Shown one piece after another: positions 1 to 9,137 of a stretch of DNA of 50,966 nucleotides (position 1 is the stretch's first letter; each line of letters begins with the position of its first letter). Below the pieces are notes generated by a model. It did not search any database. It saw only the letters and a list, made by a program, of their open reading frames with translations, and was not told the origin of the DNA. Source of the stretch: a virus; IMG/VR virus record IMGVR_UViG_3300036785_000671, positions 1 through 50,966 of that record; one strand, given 5' to 3'. The position numbers and the translations under genes are program-made.

Positions 1-1
1 G

Positions 2-1492
2 TTTGGTGATATCGAAATTCCTCCTTCTGACGACCCTGCTGGTCCTCCAATTCTTTTGGGGCCTGCGGCTGTTACGAGTGTGACCTGGGCAGCGGGAGTT
101 GCGACAGTTACCACTACAGATCCGATTCCTGGTGTTCAAGTTGGTGATATGGTTCCGTTTATTATGAAAGACTTTGAACCCATTGGCCCGGGACTCAATG
201 GTTTGCATGATGGTACGATTACTTCTCCTACGACGTACACATACCCGGTTGCTGTCGATCCAGGAGCAGTTACTACTACTGGATCATATCAGTTCCAATC
301 AGCAGTTGAATTGTCACAAATGGCAACGACTTTCTTTGCTCAGGGCAATGAAGTCGGAGTATGGATACTTGAACTTGGGTATGATAATAACCCGGATAAT
401 AACGTCGCAGCCCTTGAAAATTGGCTGAATGAAAACCCACTTACGATCTATGCTTTCTTATTGCCTCGCCGGTTTGGCTGTGATCCGTTTATCTTGGGAT
501 CTGCTGAACAGCCACTTCCTTTTACCAATATGCTCAAACGATATGAAGCTCCCTCGAATACGATGGAATATTTCTGGATTACTGTGGTCGGTCAACTGCC
601 TCCTGCAGCAGGGCAACCGGGAGCTGGTACGATTTGGCAACAGGTAACGATGAACAACCTGTTCTATCCAGGTCAGTTGGGTTCTGGTGGAACCAAGGGC
701 ATCGGCTCGTCCTTCAAGGACGTTATTCAAATGGTCGAAGCCCCGGTGCTTAGTGACCCTTCCCTTATTTATGTTCCAGCAAGCGGAATTGATCCCGAAC
801 GGTGGGAAATTCCTAGTTTTCTGGATCCAGAAGGTGAATTTACGCTGGCGGCGGCGTTCTACAACGCCCTGGCGTATCGCCCATCGAATACGAACCGTAT
901 TACCCCGATGGCGTTCAAGTTCATGTACGGGGTTACGGAATATCCGCAGCGACACAACGGTCCACTGCTCCGTAGTTTCAAGTCAGCAAATACGAACTAC
1001 ATTTCAACCGGTGCAGAGGGCGGTATTGCTTTCACCATGATTTATGAAGGAGTTACGCTCGATGGGCATGACTACTTCAACTGGTGGTATACGATCGATT
1101 GGGTGCAAATCGAGGTTAACTTGAACCTCAGCAATGCTATTATCAATGGCTCGAATAACCCGCTTGCTCCGTTGTACTACAACCAGGATGGAATCAACTA
1201 TCTGGAAACTGTCCTTTTCCACACTATGCAGAGCGCGCAAACGTTCGGCATGGTACTCGGCAAGATTGAAATGACCGGTTACGATGGCCCGGATCTTACT
1301 GCGGCTATCAATGGTGGTCAGTTCGCCGGCAAGTGTAACGTGAATGCTGTGCCGTTCCTCCAGTATTCACTTGCCAATCCTGGAGACTACAAGATCGGTG
1401 AATATGATGGGCTTTCTACCCTGTTTATTCCCGCGCGTGGCTTCATTCACATTCTTGTGAATGTTGTTGCAACCGACCTTATCTCAATCTAA
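2..1492 (+). CDS. Tail sheath protein (5' partial)
   Basis: The reading frame is open to the left edge of the window, so the gene begins upstream; the in-window TTG at 56 is unlikely to be the real start. The visible 497 codons resemble contractile tail sheath proteins of the DUF3383 type. The middle carries the sheath pattern of a 'YP..' stretch, a block reading NTNYIST, the phrase VTLDGHDYFNWWYTIDWVQ, and a helix with NGSNNPLAPLYYNQDG, as in the conserved C-terminal half of sheaths (substrate strip, then 'D-W-hydrophobic-Q', then 'N-P-.-P-Y-..-G'). The sheath surrounds the tube and contracts to drive it through the envelope. The next gene is a tube-sized protein, then chaperones and tape measure, the standard myovirus order. 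Family assignment is by pattern, not by search. Confidence 0.75.
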   Translation, partial: FGDIEIPPSDDPAGPPILLGPAAVTSVTWAAGVATVTTTDPIPGVQVGDMVPFIMKDFEPIGPGLNGLHDGTITSPTTYTYPVAVDPGAVTTTGSYQFQSAVELSQMATTFFAQGNEVGVWILELGYDNNPDNNVAALENWLNENPLTIYAFLLPRRFGCDPFILGSAEQPLPFTNMLKRYEAPSNTMEYFWITVVGQLPPAAGQPGAGTIWQQVTMNNLFYPGQLGSGGTKGIGSSFKDVIQMVEAPVLSDPSLIYVPASGIDPERWEIPSFLDPEGEFTLAAAFYNALAYRPSNTNRITPMAFKFMYGVTEYPQRHNGPLLRSFKSANTNYISTGAEGGIAFTMIYEGVTLDGHDYFNWWYTIDWVQIEVNLNLSNAIINGSNNPLAPLYYNQDGINYLETVLFHTMQSAQTFGMVLGKIEMTGYDGPDLTAAINGGQFAGKCNVNAVPFLQYSLANPGDYKIGEYDGLSTLFIPARGFIHILVNVVATDLISI

Positions 1493-1504
1493 TGAGGTGA
1501 CCCC

Positions 1505-1945
1505 ATGGCCTTTCAGTTCACTCCTCCCGGCGTCCTGAACCGGCTCCGGGCATCAGTAGTATTTAATGAACATCCAGAACTCAATGTAACCAGCAATTTT
1601 CTTACAACGGAAGGTATTCGCCTTGCGTTGGAAGGAAATGCTACGGATCTGTTGCCTGCGATGGTCAGCTTGGTGAGCAGCCCCGCTCCCTACCTTGCAG
1701 CATCTATTACGATGTCGATCGTGCGTAGTGCGACTTTGGCCGCAATCTATAAACTTCAGTTTGAAGATACCACCCTCGTAGGTCTGGTAAGCATTTTCCC
1801 AGATACGGATGTTCTCAATCCATTTATTATCAACAACGTGGCGCTTGAAAGCATTCGTGAAATGGCTATGGCAGGAATGGAAGCTGCCATGGTGGTGACT
1901 GCAAGAGGATACTACAATGTCAACACAGGGTTCTTCGGGACCTAA
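1505..1945 (+). CDS. Tail tube protein
   Basis: A 146-residue protein lying 12 nt after the sheath stop, with a GAGGTGA ribosome-binding site just before its ATG. Size and position are those of the tail tube protein of Mu/KPP10-like myoviruses (DUF3277-type). It is rich in beta-forming residues, and its C-terminal third (an Ile-Arg-Glu-Met helix, then MVVTARGYYNVN) resembles these tube proteins. Rings of it would stack inside the sheath and form the DNA channel. The assignment rests mostly on synteny between sheath and tape-measure genes; the sequence itself is only moderately diagnostic. Confidence 0.65.
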   Translation: MAFQFTPPGVLNRLRASVVFNEHPELNVTSNFLTTEGIRLALEGNATDLLPAMVSLVSSPAPYLAASITMSIVRSATLAAIYKLQFEDTTLVGLVSIFPDTDVLNPFIINNVALESIREMAMAGMEAAMVVTARGYYNVNTGFFGT

Positions 1946-1959
1946 CCGAGGAGTAGCGT

Positions 1960-2529
1960 ATGACTAAACCAGCTCTGAACAGGAAATTAAACCTAGTTCT
2001 GAGTGTAGAAACCGAAAAGGGGCCAGTCCACATCCACTCAAGTCCAATAAGTAGGGAAATCTTCGAAGATAATTTCCTTACAATATCCCGGGCCTTTACC
2101 GCTGTCTACACGAACGGATTAGGACCAGTGACAGGGCCGCGAGTTGCGGCTCTATTGCTTAAGGAAGAAGCGAAGAAACTTGGCGTCTGGGAACGAACCC
2201 AACAGTCGCTAATGGCCGAAATCTACCGGTTAACAAACGTGATTGCTCCTGGTGATGGTGGCTGGGAAACTATGCCGTATGACATTGCCAAGAAGCGTGG
2301 TGTAATAGATGAGGACGCAGCGGCAGAGGTAGAAAACTGCATCGTATATTTTATATGCGCCTCGTCAATTCACCTGAGAGCGGAAATGGCAGTGGCGCTG
2401 GAAGGGTTGAACACTCTCTGGAGCGCGCAAACTACATCGTCGAATTGTACGGAATACATGCGCTCCTTGCCGATATCGACGCAGGAAGAGAATACTGGCG
2501 AGAATCAGACGATAGCGGTGAATCAATAA
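1960..2529 (+). CDS. Tail assembly chaperone (upstream frame)
   Basis: A 189-residue hydrophilic, mostly helical protein between the tube gene and the first tape-measure gene. That slot nearly always holds the tail assembly chaperone, which coats the tape measure before the tube polymerises. A second open frame (2355-2660) overlaps its 3' end in the -1 frame and stops 2 nt before the tape-measure ATG. This is the classical gpG/gpGT arrangement, in which a minority of ribosomes slip to make a longer protein. The last ~60 residues of this frame (NQ- and ST-rich) look less conserved than the first 130. Function is inferred from synteny. Confidence 0.6.
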   Translation: MTKPALNRKLNLVLSVETEKGPVHIHSSPISREIFEDNFLTISRAFTAVYTNGLGPVTGPRVAALLLKEEAKKLGVWERTQQSLMAEIYRLTNVIAPGDGGWETMPYDIAKKRGVIDEDAAAEVENCIVYFICASSIHLRAEMAVALEGLNTLWSAQTTSSNCTEYMRSLPISTQEENTGENQTIAVNQ

Positions 2530-2660
2530 TCCATTCTTGCCTTGATTGGCTGATGGATGAGGGGTTCGCCAAGTTTTTTGATCAATTTGAACTATCCTGG
2601 CCGCACACATCTCGGTTGCAGTGGCAGCAGAGATATATGATCGCGATGTGGAAAGCTTGA
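2355..2660 (+). CDS. Tail assembly chaperone, -1 frameshift extension
   Basis: An open frame overlapping the chaperone gene in the -1 frame. That frame is open from 2313, after a TGA at 2310, to the TGA at 2658-2660. It encodes a sensible globular segment (SCLDWLMDEGFAKFFDQFELSW, given here only as the region after 2525) that continues beyond the upstream stop at 2529. There is no strong ribosome-binding site before the ATG at 2355, so I favour expression as a -1 frameshift fusion to the 1960 gene. The best slip candidate I can see is the T-TTT run at 2349-2352, which is not a canonical X-XXY-YYZ heptamer. Independent initiation remains possible. Confidence 0.5.
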   Translation: MRLVNSPESGNGSGAGRVEHSLERANYIVELYGIHALLADIDAGREYWRESDDSGESIIHSCLDWLMDEGFAKFFDQFELSWPHTSRLQWQQRYMIAMWKA

Positions 2661-2661
2661 A

Positions 2662-5600
2662 ATGGCTTACAAAGCGGCCATAAAGATTACTCCTCAGTTT
2701 GATCCTGCTGGTGATTTGCAGAAATTGACATTGACTGTGCAAAGATTGAATGCACAGACTCAGCAGCTTAATCAAAAGTTTTCAGCACGAATACTTCCAT
2801 TTAACCCTAAGCTTCAATCCAACAGCCAACTAATCACACAACACAGCCGACGTACCGCTCGAGCTATAGATAGGCTCGAGCGAATTTTTAATAGCGTTGT
2901 GAGTCGATTGATACAGACACTAGGAGGAATGTCTAGGTTCATAATCAGAGGATTTAACGTCGAGGCATTCGTTATATCCCCGGTTATGGGTCTAATAGGA
3001 TCGGTAAGCCTGGGTATCTTACCGATGATGCTTGCTACGGCAACTGGAATATTCAAATGGTTGTGGAATAAGGTTGCAGAACTAGGTGATGCAATGATAC
3101 AGGACCGTATGCTCGCAATGCGTGCGGGCACCACGGTCGGGGCGATAAGAGCGTTTAGAACTGCTTTCCCTATGATTAATGATCCCAATTTAATTGGGAA
3201 CGTTGCTCTTACTCGTATTGACCTAACTAGCCGAGCAACATCTGTTCTACATTGGCTTTTGAAGGTTAAAAAGTCTAATGATTCAATGACGGTTATTGTA
3301 GATACCCTTATTCAAGCCAGGGAATTTATGAAGAAAGAATCTGCTGATAGGGCCATTTTGAGTGCCCAAAACTTTAAATTGTTAGAAACTATGAATGCTC
3401 AAACTTTATTGAACTTGCGTGAAATGACTGATGACGAATTTATGCATACGATTGAACAATATCATACCCTACGACCAAGATTTTCACAAACTGTAGAAGC
3501 CCAGAATATGCTTGTTGATTTTATTCTTCAAATAAAAAGAATGTGGATTAATATCGAAACAAAACTTGGAAAGACATTAGTAGAGACTGGCATTACGAAA
3601 TCTTTAGAAAACTTGAGTAAGGCTACATTAGATTTTATTGATTTTGGATTACATCTACCGGTTACTCAAAGAATGTTTAAGGGTTTAGAAGGAGATATAC
3701 AGTGGTTTGCTGATTGGTTGGGTGATACCAAAAATCAGAAAAGAGTTGGTAAAATTGTTCAAGATATGATACTTAATTTTGAAAAAGGAGTTGCATACTT
3801 AGTAGAATTTTCTGGTAATGTAGAAGAAGCCCGTGAAATGCGCCGGGAAATTCTGCGCTTTGAAGCCCGTAAAGGGCGTCGTGAACGTGGACTTCCTGCA
3901 AGGCCACGACGTATGCCTGGGGTTCCTGGTGGAGTAGTTAGGTCTTTTGGACCTAAGCTGCCGGAAGGGCAAAGACTACAACCCGATCAAACTAGAAAGC
4001 CAGTGCCTACAGAAAAACCAGATTCATCAGGAACACGTCCCCAAACTCCATCTACTCCAACGACGAGAGCAACACCTCCTACTGGTACATCGCCTTCAAC
4101 GCCTTCTACTACTGCTCCAGGTTCAACTCGACCAGCTCTAACTCCTACTCCGTTAGGACCGTATAATCGACCACGCGGTCCTGCGATTGAACACCCACAT
4201 TGGACTCGACACCCTACCAAGGTTCGTCCTTCTCCTTTTCCAGCTCCTGCTCGCCCCGCTCCTGCCCCCGCTCCTGCCCCCGTTGCTCCTGCTCCTACTC
4301 CACCTACTGCTTCACCTAAATTGGGTGAAACTCGTGTAAGACCTGATGGTAAGATTGAACAGTGGAATGGTTATCAGTGGCAAGGACCAGTTGCGCCAGG
4401 AGGAACAGGTCGCCCCGTGCCTGCGCCTGCTCCTGCTCCTATTCCTGTCCCTTCACCACGACCATCTAATGTACCTCTAGGTCCTTATAACCGTCAACGT
4501 GGTGATCCACGTTGGACTCGACATCCTCAAGCCCCTTTAGAGCCTTCTGGTCGCCCAAGGGATGCCCCGTTTACAGGAGATCCGTTTACTGCGGCAAGAG
4601 TCCCAGGTCAAAGGGGGGGACCTTCTGGTCCGGCTGCGTATGGTCCGCCCAAGCCACCGTTTCAACCGGTTACGGAAGATGATATAATTCAGCGTCGGTT
4701 TAGAACAAATCAACGAGTACCAATAGATCCACGCCGGTATCCTGATCGCCCGTCTGGTAGGCCCAGAGATGCTCCGTTTACAGGGGCTCCCCCTACTACA
4801 GCAGGAATTCCGAGTTTAATAGAACAGCAGCGTGCTCCTCTTAGACCTTCTGGTCGTCCTAGAGATGCTCCGTTTACTGGAGGTCAATTTGATCCTGTTA
4901 CAGGGATGCCGCGTAGTGCAGTCGGAATTCCAGGTGCAGTGGGTGGACCTTCTGGTCCTGCTGCTCCTAGGGCTCCGGTAATTCCTGTGACTCGTGGACC
5001 ATTACCTTTTGAACCGCCTAAACCTCCGATGCAACCAATTATAGAAGGTGATAGAATACCACGTCCGTTTAGAACAGGTCAAAGAGTACCAATAGATCCG
5101 AATAGGTATCCATTGCCATCTGGCAGGCCCAGAGATACACCGTTTACCGGCGCACCTCCGTCCGCAGCCGGTGTTCGTGGAGCTCAAGGTGGACCTTCTG
5201 GTGCTGCGGCATATGGTCCACCTAAACCACGACCAGGTTCAGAAATTCTGGATAATGACATTATAACACGTCAATTTAGAACGGGGCAACGAGTTCCAAT
5301 AGATCCGCGTCGATATCCTGACAGACCTTCTGGTCGTCCTAGAGATGCTCCGTTTACGGGAAGACCTTATGACCCGGTTGGCGTGGCTCCCTTGACAGAA
5401 CGTCAGGAAAGGTTGTCTCGTCCATCTCCATTTCCTGGACCTCCCACTGCTCCTGCTCCTAGTCCTGCTCCTGCTCCTACTACTTCTGGTGTACCTTCAA
5501 CTCGTACTGCTCCTACTGGTTCAGTTCCTTCTCCGGTAGGACAACAAGTTTTACCACCATCGGCTACTGTCGGTGTACGACCCCCATTTCAAGCTGGTCC

Positions 5601-7539
5601 TCCACCGTTAGTAGCTGGACCGGGTGGAAAGGTAAATGAAACAGATTTCTATAGTAATGTAAGAGAAAAATTTAGACTTTCTCCATTGAATGGTTTTGTT
5701 CCTAAAGACGGTGATAGATGGGGTATTAAAACTGGAAGTCCTGATGAATGGGCCAGATTGGCGGTTGCAACAGCAAAACAAGAAAATAATATGGACGCTA
5801 CTCCTAATAAAGATGGTGGAATGCTTCAATTTAAACAGGAAGATCTTAAGCGTTTGGGTGTCACAGGTAATGTTGCTGATCCAAATGCACAGACACAAGC
5901 TCTCGTAAATCAGTGGTCAAAAAATGTCCCTGCATCTGGTGTTTTTAGTTCACCTGTTCCAAAAGGAACACCAGGATCAACTACTTTTTCTAATGGTAGT
6001 ACGTGGGGTGGAGCAGGAACAGAATTTGGATCATTGCAATGGGGTCCGACTGCAACTAATTTGAAAACAATACCAAGTCGATTGGAACATGCAGATATAG
6101 AAAAACATCTGCCTGCGGCGGATGAACTGCAAAAACAAGTTGGAGTACAAAATGCGGCTGATGCGCCAATGTGGGATAGGCCATGGGAGAAAGTGAAAGC
6201 AACATCTGGTGATACCGGTTATGTTGGGACCGGTGGGTTTAATTTCATGGGGAGTAAGCGAGCTAGAGATATGGGGATGGGAGATGTTTCCCTGTATTCT
6301 GCTACAGCTCAACAAACATTTGAGACAGGAATCACTGATGGAAAAGGACCAGCAGTCATTCGTGCGAATAAATACGCTGGTCCTGATATAGCTGGTTTCT
6401 TAAAAGATCTGCATGATGCCGGTGCTCCTCTTAAAGATTTTGCTGGTGCTTATGTTCAAAAACCTCGACAACACGGTCATGGTAACGCGGTAGATATTGA
6501 AACTGGATTTGGTGGTGGGCCTGATAATAGCCCTGCTCTATATAAATGGGCTAAGGAAAATCCTGAATTATTTCAAAAAATACAAGATGATCATCATATG
6601 AAGAACCTTACTAAAGAAGCTAGTGGTGTGAATGATTGGGGGCATTTTGAATGGTCGCCACAAAGAAAGGCTACACCGGCCGAAATGGAGGCTCGTAAAA
6701 AGAGTAATTGGCCCGATTCTAAAGAGGCAAAAGAAGGAGTAGCTCCTAAGGGTCTTCCCACTGGTGATGATCAAACATATACTAAAGATTGGGCTGTACC
6801 GAATACGGTGTTAGGAAGAGAACAATGGAAATGGACTCAGCCGAATGCCGGGGTTCCTTCTACAAATCAGCCTTCAACTACAGTGACACCGACTGGTAAA
6901 CCATGGCCAACTGTTGATGTGCCAAAAGCATTGGAAAAAATGCAGACAGATCCTGAAACTGGTCAACAAATATTCCCTAGAGAAAGGCTTACTCCACAAA
7001 AAGGTGGAATTCCTGCGCCACATGTTCCTCATCTTCCTAAAATGGTGAAAGGAGCTCCTTATAGAGGAATATTTGATACACCTAAAGATGTTCCTTGGTA
7101 TCTTGATACACCATCTACCTCACTTGTGCCTACTGATTTAAAGAATAAGAAGAAGAATGAACCTGCTCAAAAACCTCCACCTCCAAGATGGACTGAAGGA
7201 GAAGCTCTTCCCTATACTAATTATGATCCTAATGCAAATCCAATGGATAATTTGAGAATATTGAATAGTTCTGATGCAAGAGCGACATGGGCCAAGCCAT
7301 ACGGTTCAGATGTTCGTGATATTCCATATCCCCCGGCAGAGGATAAACCCAAAACCCAGGTTGAAGATCCTGATAAGGGTGAAAAGAAAAATCAAGATAC
7401 AGACAAGCCGAAAGATTCTGATAAACCGACTAAAGATAATGATAAACCAGCTCAAGATTCTGATAATAATAATTCTGATTCTAATACTTCTACAGACGCA
7501 CCTACTGCTGAAGATCATCCTGCCGACACGGATTCCTAA
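2662..7539 (+). CDS. Giant tape-measure-like tail protein with repeat linker and murein hydrolase-like domains
   Basis: A 1625-residue protein right after the chaperones. Residues 1-60 are coiled-coil-like and 95-145 are strongly hydrophobic (two membrane-prone segments), as in tape measures. A helical part runs to about 400. Residues ~420-1000 form a long Pro/Ala/Arg linker with five copies of a 12-residue motif (PSGRPRDAPFTG) at 628, 697, 729, 819 and 889. From ~1030 there is a lysozyme/transglycosylase-like block (AKQENNMDA ... DGGMLQFK). At 1271-1278 and 1328-1330 lie HGHGNAVD and HFE, fitting the zinc ligands and catalytic Glu of M15-type (VanY/LAS) peptidases. The tail end is Asp/Lys/Pro-rich. 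The protein probably sets tail length and digests peptidoglycan locally at DNA entry. Hydrolase activity is inferred from motifs only. Confidence 0.7.
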   Translation: MAYKAAIKITPQFDPAGDLQKLTLTVQRLNAQTQQLNQKFSARILPFNPKLQSNSQLITQHSRRTARAIDRLERIFNSVVSRLIQTLGGMSRFIIRGFNVEAFVISPVMGLIGSVSLGILPMMLATATGIFKWLWNKVAELGDAMIQDRMLAMRAGTTVGAIRAFRTAFPMINDPNLIGNVALTRIDLTSRATSVLHWLLKVKKSNDSMTVIVDTLIQAREFMKKESADRAILSAQNFKLLETMNAQTLLNLREMTDDEFMHTIEQYHTLRPRFSQTVEAQNMLVDFILQIKRMWINIETKLGKTLVETGITKSLENLSKATLDFIDFGLHLPVTQRMFKGLEGDIQWFADWLGDTKNQKRVGKIVQDMILNFEKGVAYLVEFSGNVEEAREMRREILRFEARKGRRERGLPARPRRMPGVPGGVVRSFGPKLPEGQRLQPDQTRKPVPTEKPDSSGTRPQTPSTPTTRATPPTGTSPSTPSTTAPGSTRPALTPTPLGPYNRPRGPAIEHPHWTRHPTKVRPSPFPAPARPAPAPAPAPVAPAPTPPTASPKLGETRVRPDGKIEQWNGYQWQGPVAPGGTGRPVPAPAPAPIPVPSPRPSNVPLGPYNRQRGDPRWTRHPQAPLEPSGRPRDAPFTGDPFTAARVPGQRGGPSGPAAYGPPKPPFQPVTEDDIIQRRFRTNQRVPIDPRRYPDRPSGRPRDAPFTGAPPTTAGIPSLIEQQRAPLRPSGRPRDAPFTGGQFDPVTGMPRSAVGIPGAVGGPSGPAAPRAPVIPVTRGPLPFEPPKPPMQPIIEGDRIPRPFRTGQRVPIDPNRYPLPSGRPRDTPFTGAPPSAAGVRGAQGGPSGAAAYGPPKPRPGSEILDNDIITRQFRTGQRVPIDPRRYPDRPSGRPRDAPFTGRPYDPVGVAPLTERQERLSRPSPFPGPPTAPAPSPAPAPTTSGVPSTRTAPTGSVPSPVGQQVLPPSATVGVRPPFQAGPPPLVAGPGGKVNETDFYSNVREKFRLSPLNGFVPKDGDRWGIKTGSPDEWARLAVATAKQENNMDATPNKDGGMLQFKQEDLKRLGVTGNVADPNAQTQALVNQWSKNVPASGVFSSPVPKGTPGSTTFSNGSTWGGAGTEFGSLQWGPTATNLKTIPSRLEHADIEKHLPAADELQKQVGVQNAADAPMWDRPWEKVKATSGDTGYVGTGGFNFMGSKRARDMGMGDVSLYSATAQQTFETGITDGKGPAVIRANKYAGPDIAGFLKDLHDAGAPLKDFAGAYVQKPRQHGHGNAVDIETGFGGGPDNSPALYKWAKENPELFQKIQDDHHMKNLTKEASGVNDWGHFEWSPQRKATPAEMEARKKSNWPDSKEAKEGVAPKGLPTGDDQTYTKDWAVPNTVLGREQWKWTQPNAGVPSTNQPSTTVTPTGKPWPTVDVPKALEKMQTDPETGQQIFPRERLTPQKGGIPAPHVPHLPKMVKGAPYRGIFDTPKDVPWYLDTPSTSLVPTDLKNKKKNEPAQKPPPPRWTEGEALPYTNYDPNANPMDNLRILNSSDARATWAKPYGSDVRDIPYPPAEDKPKTQVEDPDKGEKKNQDTDKPKDSDKPTKDNDKPAQDSDNNNSDSNTSTDAPTAEDHPADTDS
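4543..5361 (+). repeat. Tandem protein-repeat tract in the tape-measure gene
   Basis: The coding DNA contains five imperfect copies of a 36-nt unit coding for PSGRPRDAPFTG (4543, 4750, 4846, 5116, 5326; the fourth has Thr for Ala). They are interleaved with three copies of a second unit (FRT-QRVPIDP-RYP) and three of a third (GGPSG-AA-PP-P). Together they make irregular modules of 32-90 residues. Two further copies of a PLGPYN...WTRHP unit sit just upstream (about 4150 and 4480). Synonymous codons differ between copies, so the array is old or under protein-level selection rather than a fresh DNA expansion. Confidence 0.85.
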
Positions 7540-9137
7540 TGCGATATTATAGCATTTCTATCGATAAAGCTCCAGGGGTATTTAAACCGGCGGAAGGAGC
7601 ATCTATTCCTGGTGCCCTGTGGGATACGTGGATTAATGGGGTAAATGATTTTGGTGCTCAGCAGATTGAATTTTCAATAGAAATGCAAGAAACTGCTGCT
7701 CCAACTAATAATTCACAAATTGTTATCAAGGGGGTAAGTTGGGATCAAATTAAAGAAACAAATAATCTTATAAATAAAGGGATTTTGATGCACGCTGGTA
7801 TGAAACCAGGGTTGCCCCTTGCCACGGCGCAATCCCAGCACTATACTGAACTCTTCCGTGGAATTATTCTTAGGGCCTGGGGTAACTGGGAAGGCACCGA
7901 AATGAGTATCGGCCTACAGGTTGCTTCCGGTAAGGCAGCGGAAAAGAGTGCTGATAGTGGAGGGGGTAAGGGCGGAAGTCAGCTTGCAGGTCTAGCAGAA
8001 TCTTTGATTGGGAGTTTTGGTGGAGGTGGAGGTGGGAGTGCTGCCGCTGTAATTGCACGACACAATTATCTAAGAAATGTAGACAAGCTTCGTTTTCAAC
8101 GAACTGGTCCACGTTCTATTGATGGAAGGCCATTTTCACGCGGACCAGTTTCACAGAGCCCAGGAGTTCAGCCACTTGATACTGGTGGGAATGGTGGTAC
8201 GAGTGCTGGCTTTGATATGAGTGGTACAGGAATTAGTAGTCCACAAGTAGGAGGTGATTTTTTCGGGGGAGGTACACCTGGATTAACAGATCCTCTTAAT
8301 CTTATTCATAACATGATGCCGAATATGCCAATGTCTTCAGCCGTTCAACAAATGCTTTCTAAAGCATTCCCTGGAGCTAATATCATCACAAATATTCATC
8401 CTGGCCTTAAACTTCCTCACCAGGATGCAGGCATGTATCAAAGCATGTCTCAAGTTATGCCTTTCTTAAAGAATTTAAGTCAATCAATATTAGGGGCTAA
8501 GAACTATACCGGGGTTAGAGCTGCCTCATACGGTGATACTGTTCACGTGTTTGATGGTACACAGCCTCCTATTAATTCCGGTTTGATTCAGGTTATAGAT
8601 ATTATTGGACAACCTACATGGATTGATCAGCAACGAATTCATCTAAAAACTGTGTTGCGAGCAGATTTACATATTGGTGATAGATTTACACTTCCGTCAA
8701 ATATCTTAATGGCATTAAGTCCTGAAGCTAACGTCTTAGGAGCAAACGGAGCAGCCAGTCCACAACGGTCACATGTTACTGTAGAAGGGATGGTATTTAG
8801 AATATATAAAATTCTGCATGTTGGTGATTTTCGAAGTCCACACGGTTCTGATTGGAGTTCAAATTATGAGGCTCAAGTAGAAGGAGAAGGAGGTACAACT
8901 CCTCCTGGTGCTGATTCTGGTGCGAGTGTAAATAGTTCGAGTCAGCAGCAAAATCCTAATAATCAACCAACGAGTGAAGAACCCCCCGCTGTTCCTTCTC
9001 AAATACCAGGAGTAACTGTGCCTCCTTCGATTGATACTACTCCACAAAAATTGGGAATATCTCCACCCTTTAAGAAGGATATTCCTCAGAATGTTTCTTT
9101 CGGTTCTAAGTACACTCGTAAGACAAGGCACTACTGA
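7539..9137 (+). CDS. Baseplate hub-like tail protein
   Basis: A 532-residue protein whose ATG overlaps the previous stop (TAATG). The C-terminal third contains a block (DIIGQPTWIDQQRIHLKTVL, then ADLHIGDRFTLP, and later ILHVGDFRSPHG) typical of phage hub proteins related to gpD/gp27, in which a small beta-domain supports the central spike. The N-terminal ~130 residues form a separate beta-rich domain. A Gly/Ser/Asn-rich linker (about 140-250) joins them, and the C-terminus is Pro/Ser/Asn-rich and probably disordered. It would sit at the tube tip and bind the spike encoded at 12283. Its position between two tape-measure-like genes is unusual. Confidence 0.55.
   Translation: MRYYSISIDKAPGVFKPAEGASIPGALWDTWINGVNDFGAQQIEFSIEMQETAAPTNNSQIVIKGVSWDQIKETNNLINKGILMHAGMKPGLPLATAQSQHYTELFRGIILRAWGNWEGTEMSIGLQVASGKAAEKSADSGGGKGGSQLAGLAESLIGSFGGGGGGSAAAVIARHNYLRNVDKLRFQRTGPRSIDGRPFSRGPVSQSPGVQPLDTGGNGGTSAGFDMSGTGISSPQVGGDFFGGGTPGLTDPLNLIHNMMPNMPMSSAVQQMLSKAFPGANIITNIHPGLKLPHQDAGMYQSMSQVMPFLKNLSQSILGAKNYTGVRAASYGDTVHVFDGTQPPINSGLIQVIDIIGQPTWIDQQRIHLKTVLRADLHIGDRFTLPSNILMALSPEANVLGANGAASPQRSHVTVEGMVFRIYKILHVGDFRSPHGSDWSSNYEAQVEGEGGTTPPGADSGASVNSSSQQQNPNNQPTSEEPPAVPSQIPGVTVPPSIDTTPQKLGISPPFKKDIPQNVSFGSKYTRKTRHY

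Noticed and set aside
458-955. 165-codon - strand frame opposite the sheath gene
   Set aside because: It is antisense to a well-supported gene, has no ribosome-binding site and a low-complexity Arg-rich translation; a frame shadow.
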